Assembly: GCA_948470905.1 (NCBI GenBank)
Contig: CAOKQK010000015.1
Span: 1 to 51,930 of the forward strand
DNA: 51,930 bases
Reading direction: 5' to 3'
Source of the DNA: an uncultured Lachnospiraceae bacterium
GTDB taxonomy: Bacteria; Bacillota; Clostridia; Lachnospirales; Lachnospiraceae
How positions within the stretch are numbered: position 1 is the stretch's first letter; the number at the start of each line of letters is the position of its first letter. The position numbers were made by a program, and so were the translations under genes. Positions 45,534 to 51,930 of the stretch are shown here, one piece after another. A model generated the notes under the pieces. The model saw only the letters and a program-made list of their open reading frames with translations. It did no database searches and was not told the origin of the DNA.

Positions 45534-45909
45534 ATTGCATCATACTACATTTGGCTTTGCGCGTCAAGATAAGCGGGGGGAAGCGGGTTTTGCGGAATCA
45601 GTCCATAACGGTGACAGACACGGAACAGCCAGGACGGTTCGGCAGAAAGGGAATTAATGGCATTCTGTTCCTGCGGCATGCTGCGGGGGTATGATAGGTT
45701 TTGATTTGCAGCTTTTTGTGGATAATCGCAGTCAACTGTGGTAAAATGTTGGCACGGGAGAGTGATGTGTTACTTTCCGCTTCCATATGTACAGGGGGCA
45801 TGGCATTTGTGAAAAATCAGAGGCAGCTGGATGCGTTAGATGAAAAATATAAGCTGTCCTGATGCCAACATCCCTGCATTATAAAATTAACTTAGGAGGT
45901 AATGAACAA

Positions 45910-47058
45910 ATGTTTACGCAAAACTTACAAAAAGAGTTTTCCAAAGTTCAGCAGGAGTTTCTTGCATGCACGAAAAGCCCTGAACTTCTGCCGGGAGAAT
46001 TAGAACAGGCAAGCGTATTTTTTCAGTCTCCCGCTGTCAAAAATCTGATCGCGTTCGGCGCGGAACATAATGAATTTCTGGAACAGATTGCAGAGACCTT
46101 TTCTTCCATTGGCTCCATGGACATTTATCGTGGATGCCTGACAGGATATCTTATAGGTCTGTACGGCGAAAGCGAGATAACATCTGAGAATGCGGACCGG
46201 GCGTTAGGGGCATTTTTTGAGCATGTTCTTGGGCTTTGCGAGCAATACATGGCGCTGGTCTGCCAACGGATAGGTGCTACAGTGGAGCAGCTGGAAGAAG
46301 ATGATGAACTGGCAGAAGCGTTCTGTCAGTTCTCACCGGATTCTCTATGGGAAGAACAGCCTGTGCTTGTGAAAGCATGGAAGGGTGTCGGTATGCTTTC
46401 CCTGGGACTGATGTCGCGTATCTCCAGCAGCCGTCCCCTGCGTGATCTGCTGCGCGGCGCGGACAGGATTGCAGAACGCTGCTTTTATCTGGACGGATAT
46501 TGTGACACCATTGGATTTGTTCCCGGCATACTGAATATGGTGGAGGAAGAAAACGTTCTTCTGCTCTCGCCGGCTGCCGGTATTGGTGTGGAAGTATCCC
46601 TGCGGGAAATTGATTCCAACAATCTCTTTTTCACCCTTTTACAGTTTACCCTGTACCATGAACATCTTCTGGAGCCGTTGGGCGCACAAAGCTTTACCTA
46701 CCGCGAGATAGTGGAGCGAATTGCCCGTCATGAACCGGTGGAGGAAGAAGAATGGCCGGAACAGCTCTACGAAAGCGGCTGTTTTGGGTATTATACTTAT
46801 CCGGCCCTGCAGCCGGACGGCAGTTATAATGAAATGGGAGCCGTATGGGGAGAAGGAACCCTATATGAAGTGCCAAAGCTGGATGGACGATATGTCATTC
46901 TGTTGACAAAACCAAACATACAGCGGAGCTGGGGAAATGCCTTTATCACATCCACACATTCCCGGCTGCGCCCTGAAGTAAAACTGATACGCAGGCTGTC
47001 CGGAGAAGAAACTCAGGAATGGCTGGAGAAAATAGGTCAGGGAAATAGGGCAAAATAA
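45910..47058 (+). CDS. Unrecognised protein (382 aa) upstream of the reverse transcriptase
   Basis: I do not recognise this family. The ATG at 45910 has TAGGAGGT 9 nt upstream. It is a soluble protein without a signal peptide, rich in acidic residues in the middle (QLEEDDELAEAF) and with an alpha-helical N-terminal half (about 1-190) followed by a mixed domain carrying FYLDGYCDTIGFVPG, PVEEEEWPEQLY and a C-terminal region around LLTKPNIQRSWGNAFITS. It lies 92 nt before the next gene, in the same direction, and 0.9 kb before the reverse transcriptase. The three may form one unit, but no shared promoter is proven. Confidence 0.75.
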   Translation: MFTQNLQKEFSKVQQEFLACTKSPELLPGELEQASVFFQSPAVKNLIAFGAEHNEFLEQIAETFSSIGSMDIYRGCLTGYLIGLYGESEITSENADRALGAFFEHVLGLCEQYMALVCQRIGATVEQLEEDDELAEAFCQFSPDSLWEEQPVLVKAWKGVGMLSLGLMSRISSSRPLRDLLRGADRIAERCFYLDGYCDTIGFVPGILNMVEEENVLLLSPAAGIGVEVSLREIDSNNLFFTLLQFTLYHEHLLEPLGAQSFTYREIVERIARHEPVEEEEWPEQLYESGCFGYYTYPALQPDGSYNEMGAVWGEGTLYEVPKLDGRYVILLTKPNIQRSWGNAFITSTHSRLRPEVKLIRRLSGEETQEWLEKIGQGNRAK

Positions 47059-47149
47059 ATAAGACATGGTTGCCAAGCCTGCTTTCATATGGTATGATGT
47101 AGGACAGGATTTACATTCAGCTGCCAGGGCAGGCAAGGGGGATAGAGAG

Positions 47150-47692
47150 ATGGGATTTTTGGGCGATCTGTTGAAAAGAGAAACCCGCAAAATGGTGTCC
47201 ACTGTTGTGGACGGCGTAGTAGACAGTGTAATGGACCATGTTAATGGTGCTTTCAAGGGAAATGATTCTTCTGCGCAGGCGCAGGCGGCTCCAAACGTCG
47301 CCATGAATGTCGGCGGTAGAGAGGTATCGAAGCGCCGTGAAAATGAGACGGGGGATGACAGGGACTGCCTGGGTGATAGGAATATAGTGCGTCAGCGGAT
47401 TGAAATGGCTGCCGCCGAAGGCTGGTCCGGCTATGAGCTGCGCCGGGACATTCCCGCTGCGGAAGTCGGCGCCGACCAGCGGGCACACGGCTTTGACTAT
47501 GGCCTTTATCTGAATGGGCAGCCTAAGGTCATGATCATGCTGCTAGATCACTACCAGTACCGCAACCAATCGGTGCAGCGCGCCCACGCCGCCTGCAAAA
47601 GCAGGGGTATCGGTTCTTTCAACCTGCTGATGCACCTGCCGAACCGCAAAACATATATTGCGGAACGAATCAAGGCAGTCATGCCTTCCTGA
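47150..47692 (+). CDS. Unrecognised protein (180 aa) with possible nuclease-like C-terminal domain
   Basis: I do not recognise this family. The ATG at 47150 has AAGGGGG 8 nt upstream. Residues 1-35 are an amphipathic helix region (MGFLGDLLKRETRKMVSTVV), followed by a polar linker and a compact C-terminal domain of about 105 residues. There GFDYGLYLNGQPKVMIMLLD and RAHAACKSRGIGSFNLL recall the core of PD-(D/E)XK-like or DUF2726-like folds, but the catalytic Glu/Lys pair is not visible, so any nuclease activity is doubtful. It precedes the reverse transcriptase by 258 nt. Confidence 0.7.
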   Translation: MGFLGDLLKRETRKMVSTVVDGVVDSVMDHVNGAFKGNDSSAQAQAAPNVAMNVGGREVSKRRENETGDDRDCLGDRNIVRQRIEMAAAEGWSGYELRRDIPAAEVGADQRAHGFDYGLYLNGQPKVMIMLLDHYQYRNQSVQRAHAACKSRGIGSFNLLMHLPNRKTYIAERIKAVMPS

Positions 47693-47740
47693 GATCAGAC
47701 AATACCATATATTTGATATAATCATAAAAAAGAAAGAGAA

Positions 47741-47954
47741 ATGCAGTCTTTGCTGTACCCGCGAAGGGCCAAGCGCTTCCGTTACCGATGCTTTTGCACC
47801 GGCGCTTTACGGGCAGTGGGAAGCCGTTCAGTCCGGTGGAATTCAACACGATTTGATTCCTTCAAATTATTTTCTCTTTCTTTTTTTGTACCTGTTCGGC
47901 CATGGGAAGGATCCCAAACATTCTACATGGCGGATATTTGAGGAAATGATATGA
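47741..47954 (+). other. Possible remnant ORF ending at the reverse-transcriptase start
   Basis: A frame (47700-47954) with a protein-like tail, QWEAVQSGGIQHDLIPSNYF then FGHGKDPKHSTWRIFEEMI, ends in the ATGA overlap of the reverse-transcriptase ATG. It has no start codon after the previous gene's stop. The only ATG with a purine-rich site (47741) is in another frame. It could be a frameshifted small gene or chance. Confidence 0.35.
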
Positions 47955-49219
47955 CCGCTCTGCAAAGCATTCTCTGTGAAGCCGCAAGCCACGAAAGCTG
48001 GCAGCGCTTCTACGAATATAAATTATGGAACCGGCACTTAAATGCCGCCGAAGACAAGGCACTCCGTGACTTTATCGACAGGAAAGCTTATCTGCCCCTT
48101 TGCGCTCTGTGGGAACAGGGCTGTTTTCCTGCGCATCTTCCTGTAAAACGGACCGTTAATAAAGGAGGAACCGGGAAAAAGCGCATTGTCTATTCCTTTG
48201 AGGGAGATGAGGGGCTTTTCCTGAAATACATTGCCTGGCAGCTGTTCCGTTTTGATGATTGGTTCTGTGAGAATTGTTATGCCTTCCGACGCTCCCGCGG
48301 AGTGAAGGATGCCATGGGCATGATACGCAGAAGTCCCCGGCTGGGCGGACAATATTGTCTGAAGGTGGATATCAGCAACTATTTCAACTCCATTGATGTG
48401 GAAAAGCTTCTGGCGAAGCTTTCCTTTGTCCGGGAGAGGGATCCGGCGCTGTATGAGCTGTTTGCGCGCATTCTGAGGGAGGACAGGGTGCTGGAAAACG
48501 GTCATATTGTCAGTGAGCGGCACGGAGCCATGGCAGGTACGCCCATCTCGCCTTTTTTTGCAAATGTATACCTGCGGGAAACAGACCGTTATTTTTACAA
48601 TCATAATGTAACATATTTCCGCTATTCCGACGACATCCTCCTGTTTGCGGACAGCGAAGAAAAGCTGGCGGAATACAAAGCCAGGCTGTGCTTGCAGATA
48701 CAGGAACTGGGGCTTCGGTTAAACACCGACAAAGTATATACCGCCGCCCCCGGCGAAACCTGGGAGTTTCTGGGCTTCTGTTATCGGAAGGGTGAGATTG
48801 ATCTGTCTGACAATACCCTGCGCAAGATGAAAGCAAAAATAAAGCGCAAGGCGGAAGCCCTGCGCCGTTGGCAGCGAAAGAAAGGGCTGGAACCCGAAAA
48901 GGCTGCAATCGGCCTGATCCATGCTATGAACCGCAAATTTTACGGACATTCCGGTACAGACGACGACTTCAACTGGAGCCGCTGGTTTTTTCCCTGTCTC
49001 ACGGTAGATACCGGGCTTCGGGAGCTGGATGCCTATTTCCTGCAATACATCCGTTATGCTGTCACAGGCAGGCATTACAAAGGGAACTTCCGCATACGCT
49101 ACCAGACCGTGAAAAAATGGGGCTACCAAAGCCTGGTTCATGCCTATTATGAGAGCCGCTCAGGTATGCCTGTCAGCAAACAGGCTCCGGCACTGACTTC
49201 CAAAAACGACGAAGTTTAG
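47951..49219 (+). CDS. Stand-alone reverse transcriptase, unassigned class
   Basis: A 422-residue RNA-directed DNA polymerase. RT motifs: AFRRSRGVKDAMGMI, the first catalytic Asp140 in LKVDISNYFNSID, HGAMAGTPISPFFANVYL, the YxDD core Y225-SDD-I, and WEFLGF. The C-terminal 130 residues are basic and end in RIRYQTVKKWGYQSLVHAYY. There is no HNH domain, and no intron RNA structure, retron msr/msd or DGR template repeat was seen. It may belong to the group-II-like or unknown-group RTs tied to phage defence (inference). The start at 47951 has GAGGA 6 nt upstream. The two unrecognised genes upstream may be its partners. Confidence 0.85.
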   Translation: MTALQSILCEAASHESWQRFYEYKLWNRHLNAAEDKALRDFIDRKAYLPLCALWEQGCFPAHLPVKRTVNKGGTGKKRIVYSFEGDEGLFLKYIAWQLFRFDDWFCENCYAFRRSRGVKDAMGMIRRSPRLGGQYCLKVDISNYFNSIDVEKLLAKLSFVRERDPALYELFARILREDRVLENGHIVSERHGAMAGTPISPFFANVYLRETDRYFYNHNVTYFRYSDDILLFADSEEKLAEYKARLCLQIQELGLRLNTDKVYTAAPGETWEFLGFCYRKGEIDLSDNTLRKMKAKIKRKAEALRRWQRKKGLEPEKAAIGLIHAMNRKFYGHSGTDDDFNWSRWFFPCLTVDTGLRELDAYFLQYIRYAVTGRHYKGNFRIRYQTVKKWGYQSLVHAYYESRSGMPVSKQAPALTSKNDEV

Positions 49220-49332
49220 TCTCTGTATCCGGGATATTCTCCCGCTTCCCCGAACTTTCCGTAATTTTTTCTTTCCAGACGGTTTGCGCCATTTGCCTGT
49301 AAGGAGAACACGCCCAGCCGTCTGCTGCGGAT

Positions 49333-49454
49333 AAAAAATTTCCACCTGTGCGGTTGGACGTTCCAAGGAACATCCAACCTGACTCCCACATTCACAAAAC
49401 TCGCACTTACGCGCTCTTGCGTCTGCTTTCGCAACCGCAAAGGTGGAAAAATTT
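49333..49454. repeat. Palindromic MITE-like element, family A, copy 2a
   Basis: Left end AAAAAATTTCCACCTGTGCG-GTTG (49333-49356), right end GCAACCGCAAAGGTGG plus AAAAATTT. Inside are GTTCCAAGGAAC, a perfect small palindrome, and TCACAAAACTCGCAC. It shares its right end with the next element. Confidence 0.75.
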
Positions 49455-49657
49455 ACACCTGTGCGGTTGGACGCTCCAAGGAGCATCCAACCTGATTCCC
49501 GCATTCACAAAATCCGCGCTTCCGCGCTTTTGCGTCTGCTTATGCAGCCGCATTTTGTTCATTTGGGAATGGGTTGCTAATCCGCCATCGCATTTGCATT
49601 GCCATAAATGGCATGCAAATGTGTTGCCGAATTGCAACCGCACAGGTGGAAAAATTT
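49447..49657. repeat. Palindromic MITE-like element, family A, copy 2b
   Basis: It starts AAAAATTTACACCTGTGCGG and ends GCAACCGCACAGGTGG plus AAAAATTT. The left half repeats copy 2a (CTCCAAGGAGC, TTCACAAAATCCGCGC); the right half carries GGTTGCTAATCC and the core TTGCATTGCCATAAATGGCA, which matches the 16.2-kb copy. It ends 80 nt before the sigma-factor gene. Nothing else lies in 49220-49332. Confidence 0.75.
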
Positions 49658-49737
49658 CAAAAAAGTGTGACGCGAAGAAAGGACTTGCTGTGTATTAGAG
49701 TGAAGGCACTTAGTTCGTTTGGAAAGGAGATGGGATT

Positions 49738-50298
49738 TTGGAAGACGAACAAATTGTAGACTTATATTGGGAGCGTTCCGAAGCTGCATTATCTGAAACG
49801 GCAAAAAAGTATGGAAGGTATTGCCGCTGTATTGCGTTTCATATTCTGCATAACAGCGAGGACAGTGATGAATGTGTCAATGATACATACCTGAATGCAT
49901 GGAACAGTATGCCGCCTCACAGACCTGCTGTCCTGAAGGCGTTTCTTGGAAAGATTACGCGTAATCTCTCGCTGAACAGGTATAGAAAATTGACTGCAGA
50001 AAAGCGTGGGAGAGGACAGATGCCATTGGTGATGGAGGAGCTGCACGACTGTCTGCCCACAGCGGATCATATGGAAAATGTTGTTGACGATATGGCTTTG
50101 GTTGAGGCGCTGAACAGCTTCCTGGGATCACTTCCGATGGAAAAAAGAAAGATTTTCATGCGGAGATATTGGTATATGAGTTCCATAAAGGAAATCGCCG
50201 GGGATTACAGATTGAGCGAAAGCAAGGTAAAAATGATATTGCTGCGTGTGCGGAAGGATTTGAAACAACGATTGCAGAAAGAGGGTATCAATATATGA
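49738..50298 (+). CDS. ECF-type RNA polymerase sigma factor
   Basis: A 186-residue sigma-70-family factor with region 2 (AKKYGRYCRCIAFHILHNSE ... DECVNDTYLNAWNSMPP) and region 4 (EKRKIFMRRYWYMSSIKEIA, then a helix-turn-helix LSESKVKMILLRVRKDLK). It starts with TTG at 49738; AAAGGAGA lies 7 nt upstream. The stop overlaps the start of the next gene (ATGA), so the two are coupled. The target promoters are unknown. Confidence 0.92.
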   Translation: MEDEQIVDLYWERSEAALSETAKKYGRYCRCIAFHILHNSEDSDECVNDTYLNAWNSMPPHRPAVLKAFLGKITRNLSLNRYRKLTAEKRGRGQMPLVMEELHDCLPTADHMENVVDDMALVEALNSFLGSLPMEKRKIFMRRYWYMSSIKEIAGDYRLSESKVKMILLRVRKDLKQRLQKEGINI

Positions 50299-51020
50299 AA
50301 GAAGACAGGATTCTGGACCTGCTGGGTGAGGTGGATGAGAAGTATATCAGGGAGGCTGACCCTGAGGGGCAGGGGATGTCAAAGTTTTTTGACTGGAGAA
50401 AGCTGGCTGCCATAGCGGTGTGCCTGTTCCTGGTTCTGGCTGTTGGGAGAATAGCAGCCAATTTAAATCTTACAGGTCATTCATCCAACAGCATTTTACA
50501 TCTATCGGTTGCAGCCGCAGAGCTGGGAATGGAGGAATATATGACAGGCGTCTCTTTGCCTGATATTGTTTATGCGGATGCCGGGAAAGTTATCATGTAT
50601 GATTTCAGGGGAATTTATGTGTACAACATTGTAAAGGAAGAATTGACAGGCTTTTCGGATTTCCGTCCAATAGACATGACCCTGATCCAGGGCAGTGATC
50701 CCACACAGGTTCTGGCTGACAAAGACGGTAAGACAGTCAGGTTTTTTAACAGTGAAAAAAAGTTTGTATATGATACGGAAAAAAACGAAACGCTTAAAGT
50801 CGATGAATATGAGGGGCAGTTTGATGAATGTAATATACAACGGCTGCCTTATGGGGACGGGGATTCTATCTCGGATGTGCAGCTCACCTACATTGGGTCA
50901 AATGGCAATGCGGTGAGCCTGGATCTCAGATATGACGGGCAGGACGTGGTGCGGTATAAGGATTTGGTATTGCTGATAAAGGATAAAGACAAGATCAGGG
51001 AATATGAAATATTCAAATGA
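50295..51020 (+). CDS. Putative anti-sigma or sensor partner with one membrane helix
   Basis: A 241-residue protein coupled to the sigma gene by a 4-nt overlap. A short cytoplasmic N-terminus (MKEDRILDLLGEVDEKYI, as in many anti-sigma partners) is followed by one membrane helix (about 36-55, AAIAVCLFLVLAVGRIAANL) and an extracellular beta-rich domain (about 70-241). No zinc-binding HxxxCxxC motif is present. The operon layout supports an anti-sigma or co-sensor role; the sequence alone does not prove it. Confidence 0.75.
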   Translation: MKEDRILDLLGEVDEKYIREADPEGQGMSKFFDWRKLAAIAVCLFLVLAVGRIAANLNLTGHSSNSILHLSVAAAELGMEEYMTGVSLPDIVYADAGKVIMYDFRGIYVYNIVKEELTGFSDFRPIDMTLIQGSDPTQVLADKDGKTVRFFNSEKKFVYDTEKNETLKVDEYEGQFDECNIQRLPYGDGDSISDVQLTYIGSNGNAVSLDLRYDGQDVVRYKDLVLLIKDKDKIREYEIFK

Positions 51021-51088
51021 AAGATCATAAAAGAAAATAAACCTGGTGAGAAAAGGAGGTAAGCGCAGTATAAATTATTGCCTGTCTG

Positions 51089-51122
51089 AACGAACTATGA
51101 CATAATGGTGTCATAGTTCGTT
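51089..51122. promoter_or_regulatory. 14-bp dyad typical of WYL/YafY operators
   Basis: AACGAACTATGACA (51089-51102) and TGTCATAGTTCGTT (51109-51122) form a perfect inverted repeat with a 6-nt spacer. TGACA/TGTCA cores next to a WYL regulator are the usual autoregulatory site. An orphan AAAGGAGGT at 51052-51060 precedes it with no start codon. Confidence 0.7.
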
Positions 51123-51430
51123 TGCTATACTGGAAGGCGATTGCAAAAGCAAAGTGCAGGGAATATTTAAATGGACGTATTACACAGGAATTTGAAAACG
51201 GTGATTTTGAGTTTTGTTTTTCTGTGCCGGAGCATGAGACTTTTTGGTATGGGGTGATTCTTTCTCTCGGAAATAAGGTTAAGATCATGGAACCGCAGGA
51301 AATGAAAGAACGTATTATAAAGACCTGTAAAGAGATTCTAATGGAATATGAGGAAGAAGGCGGGCAGTCTTTTGTAACAAAAAATAAAAAATCAGGAGGG
51401 CAGCAAAATGGGAGAAATCAAAAGGTATGA
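51122..51430 (+). pseudogene. Truncated WYL-domain regulator (C-terminal end only)
   Basis: The frame encodes only the last part of a WYL/YafY-type regulator: REYLNGRITQEFENGDFEF, WYGVILSLGNKVKIMEPQEM and the C-terminal helix. The N-terminal helix-turn-helix and most of the WYL fold are missing; complete members have about 300 residues. The operator/promoter region at 51089-51131 is joined directly to this fragment, so a deletion within the gene is likely. There is no start codon with a binding site. It overlaps the next gene by 23 nt. Confidence 0.8.
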
Positions 51431-51767
51431 TGTGAATGAGAAGTGGGCACATGCGGGAATGGTACAGGCAGGAAATTTTTACTTTCTCAATTACTGTGTC
51501 CGTAATATAGGCGGTACGGTTGAAGAACAGATTGAGGGTGCTTTTGACGAAATGGAGGAACGGCTGGCATTGGCGGGATTGACTCTTGAAAATGTTGTGC
51601 AGATGAATTGCCTGTTTAAGAATATTTGGGACATTCCGGTAATGGAAAAAGTGATCAAGCGGAGGTTTCATGGCAAATATCCCGCACGAAAGTCAATTCA
51701 AACTGTGTTTGCAGACTCCGGTAATCTTTGCTTCCAGGCAGATGCTATAGCCTATTCGGCAGAATGA
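51408..51767 (+). CDS. RidA/YjgF-family protein
   Basis: A 119-residue RidA-type enamine/imine deaminase, which removes reactive 2-aminoacrylate-type intermediates. Typical features are GGTVEEQIEGAFDEMEERL, LENVVQMNCLFKN and the Arg in PARKSIQTVFA. The usual C-terminal Glu (Ile-Glu-Ile-Glu region) is replaced by FQADAIAY, so the activity may differ from E. coli RidA. GGAGGGC lies 6 nt before the ATG. It follows the broken WYL regulator, often a neighbour of small metabolic genes. Confidence 0.88.
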   Translation: MGEIKRYDVNEKWAHAGMVQAGNFYFLNYCVRNIGGTVEEQIEGAFDEMEERLALAGLTLENVVQMNCLFKNIWDIPVMEKVIKRRFHGKYPARKSIQTVFADSGNLCFQADAIAYSAE

Positions 51768-51813
51768 TGTAATTTTTATGTCAGGGCGGCTTTGGAGGAA
51801 TCGTTGTTTTCCC

Positions 51814-51830
51814 CATTGCCCGCGGGAATA
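51814..51830 (+). repeat. Dispersed CATTGCCCGCGGGAATA repeat, copy C
   Basis: CATTGCCCGCGGGAATA matches copy B exactly over 17 bases; the flanks differ. No gene was seen in 51768-51930. Confidence 0.6.
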
Positions 51831-51848
51831 AATTTATATAAAAAGGTA

Positions 51849-51877
51849 TTGACATATGCGTGCATATACTGTATATA
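51849..51877 (+). promoter_or_regulatory. Promoter at the window end
   Basis: TTGACA (51849-51854), 17 nt, TATATA (51872-51877). TGCATATACTGTATATATAC forms an imperfect dyad over the spacer and -10. The gene it serves is outside the window. Confidence 0.65.
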
Positions 51878-51930
51878 TACACCAGTTTACAACTTTATAG
51901 ATGAACGCCTTGCCTCAAACACAGATGTTT

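Noticed and set aside
45800-45862. 20-codon peptide gene before the 382-residue gene
   Set aside because: No proper ribosome-binding site and no features of a signal peptide or toxin.
45910-49219. Diversity-generating retroelement, retron or group II intron
   Set aside because: No template/variable repeat pair, no msr-msd fold, no HNH or intron domain V/VI seen; YSDD rather than the usual DGR motif.
49160-49504. Several overlapping minus-strand frames in the repeat region
   Set aside because: They are translations of the palindromic element; the similar peptides result from the repeated DNA.

Overview
The window looks like a chromosomal segment of an anaerobic gut Firmicute, most likely a Lachnospiraceae (Clostridia). 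The evidence is moderate GC with strong AGGAGG ribosome-binding sites, an FMN-riboswitch-controlled ECF riboflavin transporter, GltB/GltD glutamate synthase, a SpoIID/PG-binding/LysM wall protein, an M60 mucin-type peptidase with a dockerin, AbrB, PadR, WYL and LytTR regulators, and a short Fst-like type I toxin. No rRNA, tRNA or CRISPR array was seen. The family assignment is an inference; no marker gene in the window fixes the genus.

Layout. 1-0.75 kb: the 3' end of a phage-type amidase with a SPOR module (end of a prophage or its remnant), followed by a cluster of hairpins. 1.1-5.6 kb: an M28 peptidase, ribU with its FMN riboswitch and terminator (minus strand), and an AbrB-like regulator translationally coupled to a GT1 glycosyltransferase behind a promoter with a perfect dyad. 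5.6-12.4 kb: gltB-gltD behind a strong promoter, a promoter-proximal terminator and a 61-62 bp tandem repeat. 12.5-18.2 kb: a SpoIID-like/LysM wall protein, an orphan solute-binding lipoprotein, a small unknown protein, L-asparaginase, and a decayed copy of part of the wall-protein gene. 18.3-24.7 kb: a 1702-residue M60 peptidase with a dockerin beside a membrane-anchored protein with a cohesin-like head, a possible two-gene cell-bound mucin-degrading complex. 24.8-28 kb: a tandem hemerythrin and a PadR/HAAS-DUF4097 pair. 28-34.5 kb: two large polytopic GT-C-like membrane proteins and an acyltransferase 3 around divergent promoters, with an Fst-like type I toxin-antitoxin module between them. 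34.6-38.3 kb: a response regulator, ABC ATPase, ABC permease and histidine kinase operon typical of antimicrobial-peptide sensing and export. 38.6-39.9 kb: an unrecognised coiled-coil protein. 39.9-45.4 kb (minus strand): a LytTR regulator and GHKL kinase, then a heterodimeric ABC exporter pair. 45.9-49.2 kb: two unrecognised proteins and a stand-alone reverse transcriptase. 49.3-49.7 kb: palindromic MITE-like repeats. 49.7-51.8 kb: an ECF-type sigma factor with its membrane partner, a truncated WYL regulator, and a RidA protein.

A second layer is the number of small dispersed repeats between genes: a palindromic element with CCACCTGTG termini (16.1 and 49.3-49.7 kb), a second element with CTAGTACTG termini (25.7 and 45.4 kb), a short CATTGCCCGCGGGAATA repeat (3.6, 30.5 and 51.8 kb), GTTCCC/GGGAAC hairpins joined to ribosome-binding sites (1.1 and 3.9 kb), and several 2-3 copy tandem repeats (5.8, 28.0, 37.3 and 44.6 kb). 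None lies inside a gene except low-complexity linkers in gltB and in the cohesin-like protein.

The best candidates for something new are the reverse-transcriptase neighbourhood, the cohesin/dockerin M60 pair, and the AbrB/GT1 unit. The type I toxin and the riboswitch belong to known classes but are well preserved.
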